Shown here: piece by piece, positions 11,722 to 22,996 of the stretch
How the letters are laid out: every line of letters begins with the position of its first letter
Position numbering within the stretch: the first letter of the stretch is position 1
Origin: Blasia pusilla
Lineage: Eukaryota; Marchantiophyta; Marchantiopsida; Blasiales
DNA: 64,000 nucleotides
Reading direction: 5' to 3'
NCBI GenBank assembly: GCA_050084515.1
Contig: CM114274.1
Location: 18,600,001 to 18,664,000 of the forward strand
Program-made: the position numbers and the translations under genes
The notes under the pieces: model-generated
Told to the model about the DNA's origin: nothing
Seen by the model: only the letters and a program-made list of their open reading frames with translations
The model's database searches: none

Positions 11722-14619
11722 TTAGTGCAATTGCTTAACTCCATGAAATAAAGGCATCGCAATCTACATAATTAAAAGAGGATGGGATTAGAGAAAACCT
11801 TCTCCTGTGTTGGCACTTGTTCTCTCAAATCTCTTTTGTTGTTGACGTGTATCAAATTAAGAGAATAACTAAACTAACTAGTTTAAAGGATACCAAGAAA
11901 TCTTCATCTATGCATAGCACACGCATTATGCTAGTTAGTAGATGTTATAGTCTACACACTACATTGGTAGAAAAGAATTGAAAATTCTTGGAATGTAGGA
12001 CGTACTACAATCTTAGAATGTTGTAGAAGATAAAAGGTCGTGGAGAAAGGCACCAAACCTTTGATCATTCAGAAGAAAGAGTGAATTATCAAAGTTTTTA
12101 AGTTGCAGTGATTGATGTACGCATGTAACCTTGGAAATATTCTAAGAAGCATACAATATCCATAGAAAGTTGACATAAACTGATTTTGAGGAAAAAAAAT
12201 TTGGAAAGTCTACAAATTTGTGAAATTCCCACTTGTCATAATTGGTTTACACATGTGAAATGGGAAATATGAGATAGGATAAATATATGTTCATTATCAA
12301 ATTAAAAATATGCATTAATTTAGCGCATAACTAACTAAGGTAGACATACATTATGCAAAATGGCATGATTACACCATTGTTGTAAGTATGTAAAATGTCA
12401 AAGAAAGCATACAAATGAAATTAGTCTTTATGAATGAAGGCCACTGCTAACATGAAAAATTAGCAACCCGTGAAAAAATATTTTTAAAATCAGAAATAGA
12501 AAGAGGAATTGATTGTTAAAAAACAATAATCCAATACATTTGCATTTATTAGGTGTTCAAAGACTGAAAGTTACATGATTGTTGTTGAAGGATAATGTGA
12601 CCTAGATAGAGCATTAATAAATGTGTGAGTATCCTTGCTAGGATTTTTGTAAACCTATTATTAGAGTTTTTTTATCTCCCTGTGTGACCTTCATGCTAAT
12701 AAGAAGCTGGTTGGATTTTGCAACACATAATCCTACGAGTATGTGAAGAGGTAGGTGCATGATAACCATTACTTCTTGAAATGGATCAAGGTGAACTCCA
12801 CTTGTGAGATGTGTATAATATATTACAGCTTGCAAACGAGTCAAGCATGCTTCTTTGAAAATCACACCCTTAAATGCCAAGATCTCCTCTTGGATAACAA
12901 AGTATTATGCAAAATCAAATGATGAGAGGATAGCAAACATGCAATTCAATAACACATGATTATGGTAGTAAAGGTAGGGTCTATGATGGTATTTGTAGTC
13001 AAGCAAGAGTAGGTAGTGTGCCTTGATATGGAGGCTATGTGTGTAGCTAGATTTGGAGAGGTTACGAGTGACATATTGGCGTCCTTATGTGATCCATGTG
13101 CACATGTATATCACCCTTGGGGGTTTGTTGGGACCTTCTTTGAGATTTCCTTGAGGGTAGGAACTTGTTGTGTAGGTTGAGGTGACTTGTGTGCACACAC
13201 ATGTCATCTTCTTGGAGCCTTAGGGGATATGAGAGGGATATACCCCAAGAGAATGTAAATCTATCCACAATTTCCCTCCAAGTAAAAGCTAGGGCAAGGT
13301 GTTTCCATCATGCTACAGCCTAGCTTGGATTTCCTTATGTTAAGGATGGGTTTGGCTTAATTTTTATTCAATGTTATCAGAGAGCGATATATTTTCCATC
13401 TGATTTTCCTTGTGTATCCTCTTAATGTCATGATGTTCATATGGATATCATGTATTTACGATCTGAGTTATGTTAGTATTTTGCAAGTATATGTTTGTTT
13501 GTATATAACAATGATATGTATGCGTAAGATAAGTCCTCCATAGGTTAGAAAATATTAATACACTAGAGAATTACCACTTGTTGGAGGCTATTTTTCATCT
13601 CTTGGAATGATGATATGTACATTTTCCTTTGGTCAATCTTGCGGCTCATTTGTTAACCAATGGTTTCATGTTTCCAATATGTCTAAGGCCAAGATTATTG
13701 TTGTACTTTATTTTGGCATGTATTGGTAGAATGATGTGGATTCGAGTGTCCTCTCGTAGGTCAGACACGTCATCGAGGAACATTTTTTCAAAATCAATGT
13801 ATCATTTTGATACATGAGGATTGTCACGAATAGCTAAGTTTATGGCGTGCATGCTAGCAAGGACCTAAGAAGGCAGTCATGATGGGGGTCCAAGGAGGAA
13901 AAACCTGAGTGTGACCCACCAAATTCAGAACCTAGACTATCTAGGAACGATAGAAGAATCGTGCATGAGACTTACGCTAGGCAAGATGCAGATGCGCCTT
14001 GAGACTAGCCTTGGGTAAGAAAGGGGTGTAGCAAATCTTGGGGATAAAGGCAAGTTTAGGTGGTGAAAGTGGCGCGGAGATTTCTCAAGCTTAGGATTGG
14101 GGCCGGAGGGTTGGGGTATTGGGGCGGAGAGCGGGTTTAGGTGTGAGAACTTTGAGCCAAGCTCCAAATCAACGGTGAGAAGCAAGGAACACGTGAGTAA
14201 TCAAGAAGGGTGATATGCCACGAGACTAGTCACGAACTGCAATGGACGACAACACAACCATGAGATGCCAAACAGGGGAAGTCAAGACAAATGTTGGCCA
14301 TAAGACACAAAAAATGAGGTTCCAAGCTCCAAGATGCATTTTGGGAGTTGAGAGTTGCATAATCTACAAGAGGCCTCTACCAAGCCCTTTTGATAGATAG
14401 TTAGTCAAACATGGATCTGCAGGTCGTCAGCCATATTTGGGTTAAGGACCAAAATGAAGGGCCTAAGGAGGAGAATGGGGAAGGTAGGGTTCCCATGAAG
14501 AATCCTAGAAGTACCTATAGGCAAAGAGGGAGGAGGGGGCGAAACTCTCTCTTCCTACCCGCTCAAATCCATGAACAAGGAACTAACCTTGACGTGTATT
14601 TGGCTGTGTTTCAGCTTTG

Positions 14620-14660
14620 ACGGGTTTAAACTACCCTTTTGGGAGGTAATTTAAACCCGT
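14620..14660. repeat. Perfect-stem hairpin
   Basis: The arms ACGGGTTTAAA-CTACC and GGTAA-TTTAAACCCGT can pair around a short loop, with one or two unpaired bases. It lies in intergenic DNA just after a stop codon of an unassigned frame. It may be the remnant of a miniature inverted-repeat element or chance; no function can be assigned. Confidence 0.4.
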
Positions 14661-15429
14661 GTGCACACTACTACCTCTCTATAGCAACAATGTAGAATAG
14701 AATGACATCATATCCATATGAACATATAGTTTTTGTACCATATTTATGTAGTCAATGGCAACATTTTCCTCAATGAAATGGTCTTGAGATAATATAGAGG
14801 GAGTCCTTGTCACCATGAGGGCACCTCAAATCTATGCCTAAGAGATTTCCAATAGGAGGCATTTCCATTGTGGGTTCCTGTTTTACACTTTATCTCATCG
14901 TCTTTTATTCCCTTATGAAAAGATGACTATTCCTCATTGAATACACTCGATTTGTAGGAAGAGGAAAGTTTGCCATCCGATGTGGCACGAGAAGAAAATT
15001 CAACCTTTGCTAATATAAATATAAGATCCAGATTGCGTTTTACTGTAGTTTGAAAGCCATAAGTGAGTGAGGGAACTCATATATGTGGGGCTCGCTCTTC
15101 CATTCAATTTATGATGAAACATGAGAGAATGGACTAGGTTAAAAGAAGGTTTTAAGGCTAAAGGATGCTATAAAGGTTAACTACATCCGAACAGCCCGTT
15201 GATCTTTTATGTCGTCAGCGCGATAGAACTCTACCTACGTCTAACTAAGATGTGACAAATTCTTAAGTCATGTGTGGGCACAATGAGGCCTAAGCAAATG
15301 TGTTATATCAAATTCATTTCCGCGGTCCATCCTACTTTGCTATACTATCCAATTACCTACAATAACGCTCAAATGCAAGAGAATAGTGGCTCACATAGTG
15401 CAAAAATGCTTAGTCTCACAAATGTCATT

Positions 15430-16179
15430 TTTCCTTACACCCCATATATATAATAAGACAAAATAGTGGGATAGTAAGACAAAATAGCAACATTCTTGAA
15501 TTTTTTCCCTTGGTTCATTCTAGATAGGTAGAAAAAATAAACTTGAATGCAAGAGGAAAACACTCTAATTAATTCATTCAAAATTTAATCAATTTATATT
15601 ATAGTAGTCGATCCAATAAACAAAATAGTTGGATCATGAAAAAACAAAAAATATATATAATTTTCCCCCTTAATCCTTATTTGATGGCAAAGGAAAATGA
15701 ACTTTAATAGAATTATTATTTGATGGTAAAGGAGAATGAATTTTAATAGAAAAATTAATATTTTTTAGATTTTCTGAAAGGATGAAATTATTTAACCAAA
15801 TGAGTTGTAATTTCCATTCAACCTAGGAGTGAAATTCTTTAGAAGAATGAAATGTCATTATTCTTCATGTTGATATTTTAGGAAAAAAATGAAATCTGAG
15901 TGAAAAAGTTAAATGATCTCATTAGTTTAAATTAAATAATAATTTAACTATTAAGAAGACAGGAAGGAAAAAAATATACATTGTTTAAAATTTTATGAAG
16001 GAATGAAATTATTGATGGGAGTTGAATATTATTTACATTCTAATTAAAAAAATAAACTTATTTTCAAAATGAAAAGTTTTTCTCCTAAAAGATGTATAAT
16101 TAAATTTTGAAATGAAAAATATTTTTAAATTGTTAAACAATCATTTTCGTGTGCACGGCACGGGCATGCTGCCAACTGG
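15430..16179 (+). repeat. AT-rich dispersed repeat with Helitron-like 3' end
   Basis: About 15440-15680 is similar in order and orientation to 40235-40480 (AATAGTGGGATAGTAAG, TTTAATCAATTTATATTATA, CCTTATTTGATGGCA). The end, GTGCACGGCAC...CTGG|T at 16176-16179, parallels the CTAG|T end at 41351 and has the form of a Helitron 3' terminus. The 5' end was not located, so the true length is uncertain. Confidence 0.45.
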
Positions 16180-16455
16180 TATCAGTAAATGGACGAATCT
16201 TCAAACCCTAATCTCTATGCCCCCTGACTGAAGCCTCGTACGCTTGATCAATGTCAGAATGCTTCATTCCAAAAGCAGACCCTTTTTCAACATTTATTAC
16301 ATGGACGACTCATGAAGCCGTGCAATACGTCTCGTCTAACCCTATTCTTTATGCCTCCCCGTTTCTCACGTAAAGCCAGGAATGGTCTGACATCTTGCGG
16401 CACTCGCACTGCGCAGGGAGATTAGTGCATCACACCCTTCGCGACATTGTAGAGA

Positions 16456-16979
16456 TCACATTCTGTGTTTGCTGCTCCCCTTAGAGGAGATGTACATGAG
16501 CGCATTGCTTATGCACTCACAGTCGTATTCCATAACCTTTATCCAATTCTCGAAATCTCCAATTTCCTGAAATTATCCACAGTAAGTTAGGACCTGATAA
16601 CCCTTACATCCAAATCTCCGATTTCCTGACGTTCCAGAGTCGATGAGTTTTGCGCTCGTCAGCTTGCCAATCGGATGTACAAGAGGGAGCAAGGCGGTAT
16701 ACACAAAGATGGATGATGTGAGAAAGGAAGAGATACAGTCTTAAGTGAAATTGCGGTCGACGAAAATCACCTTAAGGGATGAATCGAAGTTGTGGAAGAC
16801 AGTAAGCCACTGTGCTGTCTGCTGGGTGAAACGCTGCACTGTCCCAGCCAATGCACGCGCCTCCATTTCAATTCGTTTCTCGTTGGTGAATGATTCTTGA
16901 ACTCCTCCATTGACGCTGTCCACCAAGAGAGCTGACACATCTGTAGCTGCTGCTAAAGCTTCCCTCTTCGCAATCTCTG
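16456..16979 (-). pseudogene. BLOS1/GCN5L1-like (BLOC-1 subunit 1) gene fragment, two exons
   Basis: Exon one (16979-16771) reads KREALAAATDVSALL, VDSVNGGVQESFTNEKRIEM and EARALAGTVQRF, with no stop. It ends CTTAAG before a GT donor. Exon two (16566-16456), after a TTTCAG acceptor and in the same phase, reads EIGDFENWIKVMEYDC and ends at TGA (16458-16456). This is the coiled-coil core of BLOS1, a small cytosolic subunit shared by BLOC-1/BORC that acts in endosomal or vacuolar trafficking. About 105 residues are seen; plant homologues are nearer 150. The N-terminal exon was not found, the C-terminus (ISSKGSSKHRM) is atypical, and the intron holds a decayed second copy of the exon-two start (16590-16627). 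It could be a live gene with an unseen first exon, but I lean to a pseudogene or truncated duplicate. Confidence 0.6.
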
Positions 16980-18284
16980 CTATTCATCACCGACAACCAC
17001 AACACCACTAGTGTAGGACTTTCATTATTGACATCGATTGCTTAGATTCCAAATCATCTCCATCTCGGACTACCAGTAGTCAATCAATAGTAATGACTAT
17101 AAGATCTGCGACTGATGTGTTCAAATTTCCAGGATTTGATGCTGCCATACCAGCTAATTCGATTCTGGTCAAGACACAGTACGGATTGGGAATCGGAAAC
17201 ATATGAGTGAATCGCAACGGTTGCAAAGATCATGTTGCGCCAAAGCCCTCTCTGGATGGTTTGCCATTAGCATCGACAAATGACAGAGCCGTCCACAATG
17301 CAAACCTTACACATGAAGTCACATAACAAAGCAGAATCTCCACACGGAGATAAACAAACAGATAGGCGCACCCAAATCATGCAAGAAAGGAATCGTCCAA
17401 GTCATGAAAACCTACAGAATTCTGACAGGTTCAAACGTCGCACGTAAGACTTTACGCTTCTTCGAAAACATCCATCTGCTTAGAATCGCAGTTGGCTTGC
17501 CGGACGAGATATGCGACCACTAGGGGGACATCGTTATCATTATTAAGACTTTGCACACACATCCAAAGACCGCATGCGTCGACAGGACATACCCAGGCGA
17601 TTTGAAAGCAATGCATTTCGTTGCGAGTGCTTGTGCATCAATTGCGCGAAAGATGTGTCCAAACCCGCCATCTGAGGGCTCCGCAGCTGTTCGTAGCGAA
17701 ACAGGGGGGGACCGATATTGTGTCCCGAAACCGGGGTGTGTCACAAACCGATCGGAGCGAATCCTCGGCTGCCTGCTTCTCCGGTGCAAGGTGGAAAGTG
17801 GCTCTTCCACATCGTCACAAATTTGCTCGGTTTGAGGGCATATCCCCTGAATATTCGGAATACGGCGGAACACGAGCCCGTCAGGTCTTTGCCATAACAA
17901 AAAGCCCATTCACATCGTCACACGGCGAGATCCAAACGAGCGTTCCAAACGGAAGTGTCATGCTAGATTCAGACTTCAGGCTGGGTTCTAACGGGCATAC
18001 ACACTTTGTCTATGTCGAGAGTTGAAAGTTCAACCCTATCCTCTTATGGGTGAAAAGACACTCATATTCAGTTGTTTCATTTCTTATAGAATATTTGTTA
18101 GTGCCCGTCATGCGCATATACGCTCCGCTCCATCCAGTGCATATATGTCCTCTATATGTCCTCTTGTGAATACGCGCCATGCCCCATGTTTCTATGCCTC
18201 CTCCCGTGTAGTGTTTTGGAAATGTCACCATGCGAAGCCAAAACCGTAACAAAGACCACTCTATACATTAATAATGTAGTAGCA
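16980..18284. other. Unassigned region with long overlapping open frames
   Basis: The stretch 17520-18025 has higher GC than its surroundings and long frames on both strands (129 codons minus, 134 plus). Minus-strand frames near 17110-17500 (for example FVDANGKPSREGFGA and RFTHMFPIPNPYCVLTRIEL) look protein-like but are broken by stops. I do not recognise any of them. They could be an unseen upstream part of the BLOS1-like locus or another gene relic. Confidence 0.4.
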
Positions 18285-18440
18285 ATTTTTTATTAAACAT
18301 GATGGCAATATTATTGTGTGATTGAATGATTAAATATTTTTAATTAATTATGAAGTGTTTGGTTAATAATATAGATTAGCAATTTTTTATTAAACATGAT
18401 GGCCATATTATTGTGTGATTGAATGATTAAATTTTTTCAA
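18285..18440. repeat. Tandem direct repeat, two copies about 93 bp apart
   Basis: The block AGCAATTTTTTATTAAACAT and the following ~40 bases (18285-18345) recur almost unchanged at 18378-18437, with one substitution in GGCAATATT/GGCCATATT. It is AT-rich and non-coding. Confidence 0.75.
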
Positions 18441-19010
18441 GGAGGGCACAAGCATCAATTATTTGTAATTTTTCTATAAGAAAATCATCCATACTATTAT
18501 TGGAGCGTGCCCCTTTGAGCCTTGAACACTTCTCTCTTGACACCGGTCCTCTAAGCTAATAAGATCGTCCGAAATTGGTTTGAGAGGTAAATGAAGAGTT
18601 TTAGGGGTTAGTTATGTCATTAGTCGTAGGGTAATCACCCATGGTTAATTACCCTACCCATTGGATTGACTTCGGCTTGAAATGTTTTTCATATATATTT
18701 CCAATTCGGTTAGGGTGTTTAAATTTATATTTTTGTCTTTATTTTTAAAGGGCAAGAATCTTCATATATCAAGGACCTCTTTGGGATAAAAAATCTCTCA
18801 TGTGAAGAAACCTATATTACATGGTGTAAAAAAAGGAAAACCTACCGCAACCGAACGAAGATGTTTGAATGCCCTTGCGCACATGTTTGTACCCAAATCT
18901 GCCACTTATCCTATTCCAATGCTTGCTCGACTTTCAGTTTGGCATACCCCATATAAGTAGGCCTAGAGCGGAAGGTTTTTCTTCACACCAGAAGGCTCAA
19001 GTTATATACA
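18441..19010. other. AT-rich intergenic spacer
   Basis: At 18486 a Helitron-type 5' end can be read on the plus strand (A|TCCATACTATTATTGGAG), but no matching 3' end was found. The rest, including TTACC palindromes near 18630-18660, has no recognisable gene. Confidence 0.45.
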
Positions 19011-19178
19011 CTAGCGTGGAGCTCGTGCCACGCACGAGAGTGTAGGGACTAATCGTGTTGCACATATTTGTTTTTCTTGCTGCCCCTAGAATAGGAAAGA
19101 TTTTTGCTGCCCGATTGTCACATGTCGAGTAGAGAGGTGTTTGCAAATCAAGGAAGCACTCTCCAATGATAATATTGA
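19011..19178 (-). mobile_element. Non-autonomous Helitron, 168 bp
   Basis: Read on the minus strand it starts A|TCAATATTATCATTGGAGAG and ends with a perfect hairpin, CTCGTGC-GTG-GCACGAG (19038-19022), followed eight bases later by CTAG|T at 19011. Insertion between A and T without duplication, a 5' TC, a 3' hairpin and CTAG are the full Helitron signature. It is homologous along its whole length to 40198-40043. It encodes nothing and would need helicase supplied in trans. Confidence 0.75.
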
Positions 19179-21427
19179 TATCGACTTTCTGTTTGGCATG
19201 TACCATATGAGCATGCTTAGAGTTGGAGGTGCTTCTTCACACCATAAGGCTCAAGTCATACACATACCTGCAAAATTTTTGAGAAGAAGTCATTCTGATC
19301 CAGAAATTTGCAAATTCCAATCAGAAATCTCATGTTTTTACAATGAAATCCTTCATTTGTTATAGGAAATTTGTATAAACTTTCAGATTCCTATATTAAA
19401 TTTTTCTAAATTTTATCGACCAATTTTACAAAGAATGTCAACACTAGTTGAGCCTTGGTTTGAAACGTATGGTTGTGCCCCTTCACAAGGGTTTGGGCCT
19501 CTTTTATTATATGTTTCGGGAAGTTTTTCCCGAGAGCCTATACATTGCCGGTTTTATAAAGTTGAAGAAAATAATTTTGAAATTTTTTCAAAAACACTAA
19601 TATAGTGCATGCGCAATGTTCGGATGAAAATCATCCATGAGAAAAGCATTTCGTTCGTTACTTCAAGTTCAATTATTATATTATGTTAATTTACCTCTTT
19701 GATAATCGTGAAGAGGAAGGAAGAGGCCAAAATGTATTTGTGTCAGCACCTGATAATGTGATTTGAAATCCGAGAAAATGAGGTGGTTTTCCCGGACGAT
19801 TTCGATTTGGCATTTTTTATCTTACCCGGTTTGATTTACTAGTAACCCCCCATCTCTCCGAAAGTTGCTCTACACACCGTCGCACACTGCACGGAGACGA
19901 ATGGGAACTGGGATTGAACGGGGCTCCGATACATACGGTAGGGACCGGAACGGTTACGGTACGAGTCGGAGTCGATTTCTCCATCGTATATTTTTTTTTA
20001 GTTTTATGTTCTATTATCAGTAGACGTGACTGCATTACAGGATACTAGTATACATCCGTGCGAATTTAAACTATCTTTCATAAGTCATTTTTCATTTTCA
20101 AGATTTTTAAATACCAGTTTAAAAGATCGATTCAATGGACGAGAGAGTCGGGGAAGTTCGACAACACCCGGCCCAGCGAACTTAGAAGAGAAGAAACGCC
20201 GTGCCGGACAGAACCGGCACGGCCGAGAAAAGCCTGCGGGCCTCCACTTTGCAGTTTAGGGGGTGGCTTTCTATGCGTCAGCGTCAGCGAAATGGCAGGC
20301 CATGACATCGAGATGAGCGCCTACCATCGAAACAGTAGCGACTCGTGAGTCATACTGTCGTAGGGTGTCAGAAATTGCCGGACGGAAGCTCACGGGAAAG
20401 TGACGGGATTGCATGCGTTCATTCCGGAGGTGTGCCGATCCACGTCCGGGGAGAACCAGGGTTACGTGTTGACTTAGCCGGTAGATATTTCAAATTGCCG
20501 TTTCCTGAATCGCCCCGTTAAAACTGACTGGCAATATGGGTCCCCGTTAATCTATCTATTTTGTATGTTATTAAGAAAGGTGTATTTCTTAAGAAGGATG
20601 GGGTTTGGAACCCGTTAACACGTTGGATTTTCCATGTGAAACATATTTAATTCGGAATTTATATTGTGTGGATAGTATATTAGTTTAATATATTTATATT
20701 ATTAAAAGAGGACGGTGTTGACTCGTAGGCTTTTTTTTAGTTTCCCGTGTTGATATGGAGCCCAAAAATATAATGAATTAAATGTTAAATATATTATTTT
20801 TTAATAATGAACTATTTAAAAAAACTGGATTTGGGAACCCCTCCTCTATTCTAGACATGTAATTTTTTGTAAAACAAGTGCTAACAAGAAGAAGTGTAAG
20901 GTTTTTTCAACAAAAATTGAGATCTGCACGAACTCTTCTTCCTCTTGCTACACAAATAATTCTATCCCCTTTCAGTCAATTGATTACGGAAGGGTTTGAT
21001 CGACTTTAAGAGCATATCTCCGAGAATCTACATCAAATCAAATTTTCCAGCATTCTCTTTGAGGCATCCTCTGACGCTCATCGAGCTCGTCTGCGTTCAT
21101 GTGTAAGTCGGAGCGGGGGCGTGGCTTACTGAAAATCCTCTTATTCTTCCATTTTGTCTTCCTCGAAGTATATTCTCGACAACTTTGCGGTTACGCCTTG
21201 GACTTCCCCATCCTTCTCTGTAAGATGTGCCGAATTTTGTATGCGGGGATCCCATTGATTCCAAGGGTATCCGTATTCTCCGATGTGCACACGGTGGAGA
21301 ACGAACGGCCACACATGATGTCATTAGATAGGAGATAGCATCGGTGGCTCGTACTGCACAATAAACCGTTGGGCAAGAGCAACTCCATATTCTACCTTCA
21401 ACCACGCAAGCAACCTCTCTTCGGAGA
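19179..21427. other. Intergenic region
   Basis: No gene recognised. It contains AT-rich spacer to about 19800, a more GC-rich stretch around 19850-20520 with short open frames on both strands (19817-20035 minus, 20026-20259 plus), and AT-rich DNA again to 20920. None of the translations shows a domain. Confidence 0.5.
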
Positions 21428-21835
21428 GTGGATCTTGTTATGTCTCGAGGTGGATTCTGGACACTAGGTGATGTGGTGGTTGTTGATCCAACACGTTATG
21501 ACTTGGTGTGTCAAGCCGCACCTACCAAAGGTTCGGCGGCCGAAGTTGCAGCAAGAATCAAGGAATTAAGTTATGTTATGAGACATGTGATTGATGGATT
21601 TATTCCTTTTGCAGTGGAAATATTCGGTCATTTACATGTGTCTTTTGATACTTCATGAAAAGATGTGTTCACCACCTTGCCCCTTCCCGTAGTCCTTCTC
21701 TCTCTCTATAGTTACTACTTATTTTCGGCAATCCAGTTCAGTGGCCTTACAACGTGCACAAGCCTTGGCATTGATATGTCGTGTGGAGGTGGTTGGGGGT
21801 CGCTCGTCTCGTCGTCCATTCACGTATGACCAACC
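21428..21835 (+). pseudogene. Fragment of an unidentified repeat-encoded protein, frameshifted
   Basis: The first frame reads VVVVDPTRYDLVCQAA, AAEVAARIKELSY and GFIPFAVEIFGHLHVSFDT, then stops. About 90 bases on, another frame gives ALQRAQALALICRVEVVGGRSS. From memory this order resembles a hypothetical or reverse-transcriptase-associated protein common in plant repeats, where a DPTR...KE..Y...F.PLA.E.FG.LH block precedes a LQRAQA helix. I cannot name the family with certainty. One frameshift and missing ends mark it as a relic. Confidence 0.4.
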
Positions 21836-22996
21836 ACTCATGTTTTTGTCAGATTTGTTTCAGACTATCAATCGTATAATCGGTGTTTGTGTTGGCCAAT
21901 TGTCATTTTCCTTTTGCATTCCATTATGCATTTTTTTACTCCTCTTTTGAAATGTTATTATCTTTCTTGTCCGATTTTGAAATTTATTTTATAATAAAAT
22001 GGATGCATTATTTTTTCACCGGGCGGGTAGCATACTAATTTGAATAAAATAGCCTACCGGCATTTAGAAACTTACCGTCGGCCTTAATCACCACCGGGAA
22101 AGTACCGGTCACCGGGAAAGTGCCAGTTCTCTTGGGAAAAGTACCCGAACCTTGGTGCCAAATTGCCAACGACATGATTGCACGTGCGAATGCTACGAAA
22201 GATTCGTCACGTGGTGATTACAGCGCTCGATCCGGTGGATGAGAATTGAGGAGCATCGGCAGGCCTACTCATGATTTATGAAGGCCTGCAGGAGAAGCGA
22301 GGTCCGCTTTGTACTCCAGTTCCAGCTTCCATGCGCTGGTGCTTTCTCTTCCCCTGTCGAAAGAAATGTCCACTTCCCTTTCACCCTTCGTTTCTTCTTC
22401 GCCTGCCTGCCTTGCTCCGCACTGCCCAGTTAACTGTCTGCAAAGCTAGTTTCGCCGTGCCTGCCTTTCCTCGCCGACCGGCGCGGACAAGTGCACACTC
22501 ACTCGCTCCAGTTGGTGAGACGCTTGCGTGTGATCACTTGTCAAGTTGCAGATTTTATTTTGCTCACGACACGACGAGTCCACTTGCTTTGGTCGAAGAG
22601 GAGTTGCGAGCGAGCTGGCTGCTGTTCACGCGTGAAGGAGGAAAGATACACAGGTGCATGCATTCGCAGGACGCCAGAGCTCGCAAATTGCAGGCTTACG
22701 TGGAATATGACCTCCACGGTTTGTGACATCGACCGTCTCCTCACCTCCTGCGTTTTCGTTTCACGGCATACCTTGAGGTGGACATGTGTCGTCCTCGAAG
22801 GGTCTCGGGCGGGGATCAGAGGACATGACAGCATTAAAGGGCTAACCGGAATTGAGGAAGGTATAAAGTCATTGAAGCTGGGATATGTTTGGTGAGTTGA
22901 GTCCGACCTGTGTTCACCGCGGCTCGAAAATTTCCGGCATCAGAGCCCACATTCAATCTGAAATTGCGATTTGGCAATCAAGCAGGAGCTTCTAGG
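21836..22996. other. Region upstream of the F-box gene
   Basis: It holds the 5' flank of the F-box/kelch gene. CACGTG-like palindromes occur near 22180-22215. Open frames at 22271-22726 and 22491-22895 overlap in different frames, have cysteine- and arginine-rich translations and no domain; they are probably 5' leader or promoter DNA. Confidence 0.45.

Larger units (their letters stand above)
10963..16455. other. AT-rich intergenic region
   Basis: No host gene was recognised. Open frames at 12638-12880, 13062-13268, 13937-14185 and 14411-14620 have no recognisable domains and lack gene context. Structures seen are a short Helitron-like unit (11522-11721), a hairpin at 14620-14660 and an AT-rich repeat copy at about 15430-16179. 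Confidence 0.6.

Noticed and set aside
22271-22895. Two open frames of 134-151 codons upstream of the F-box gene
   Set aside because: They overlap in different frames, lack domains and lie in the probable promoter/leader.
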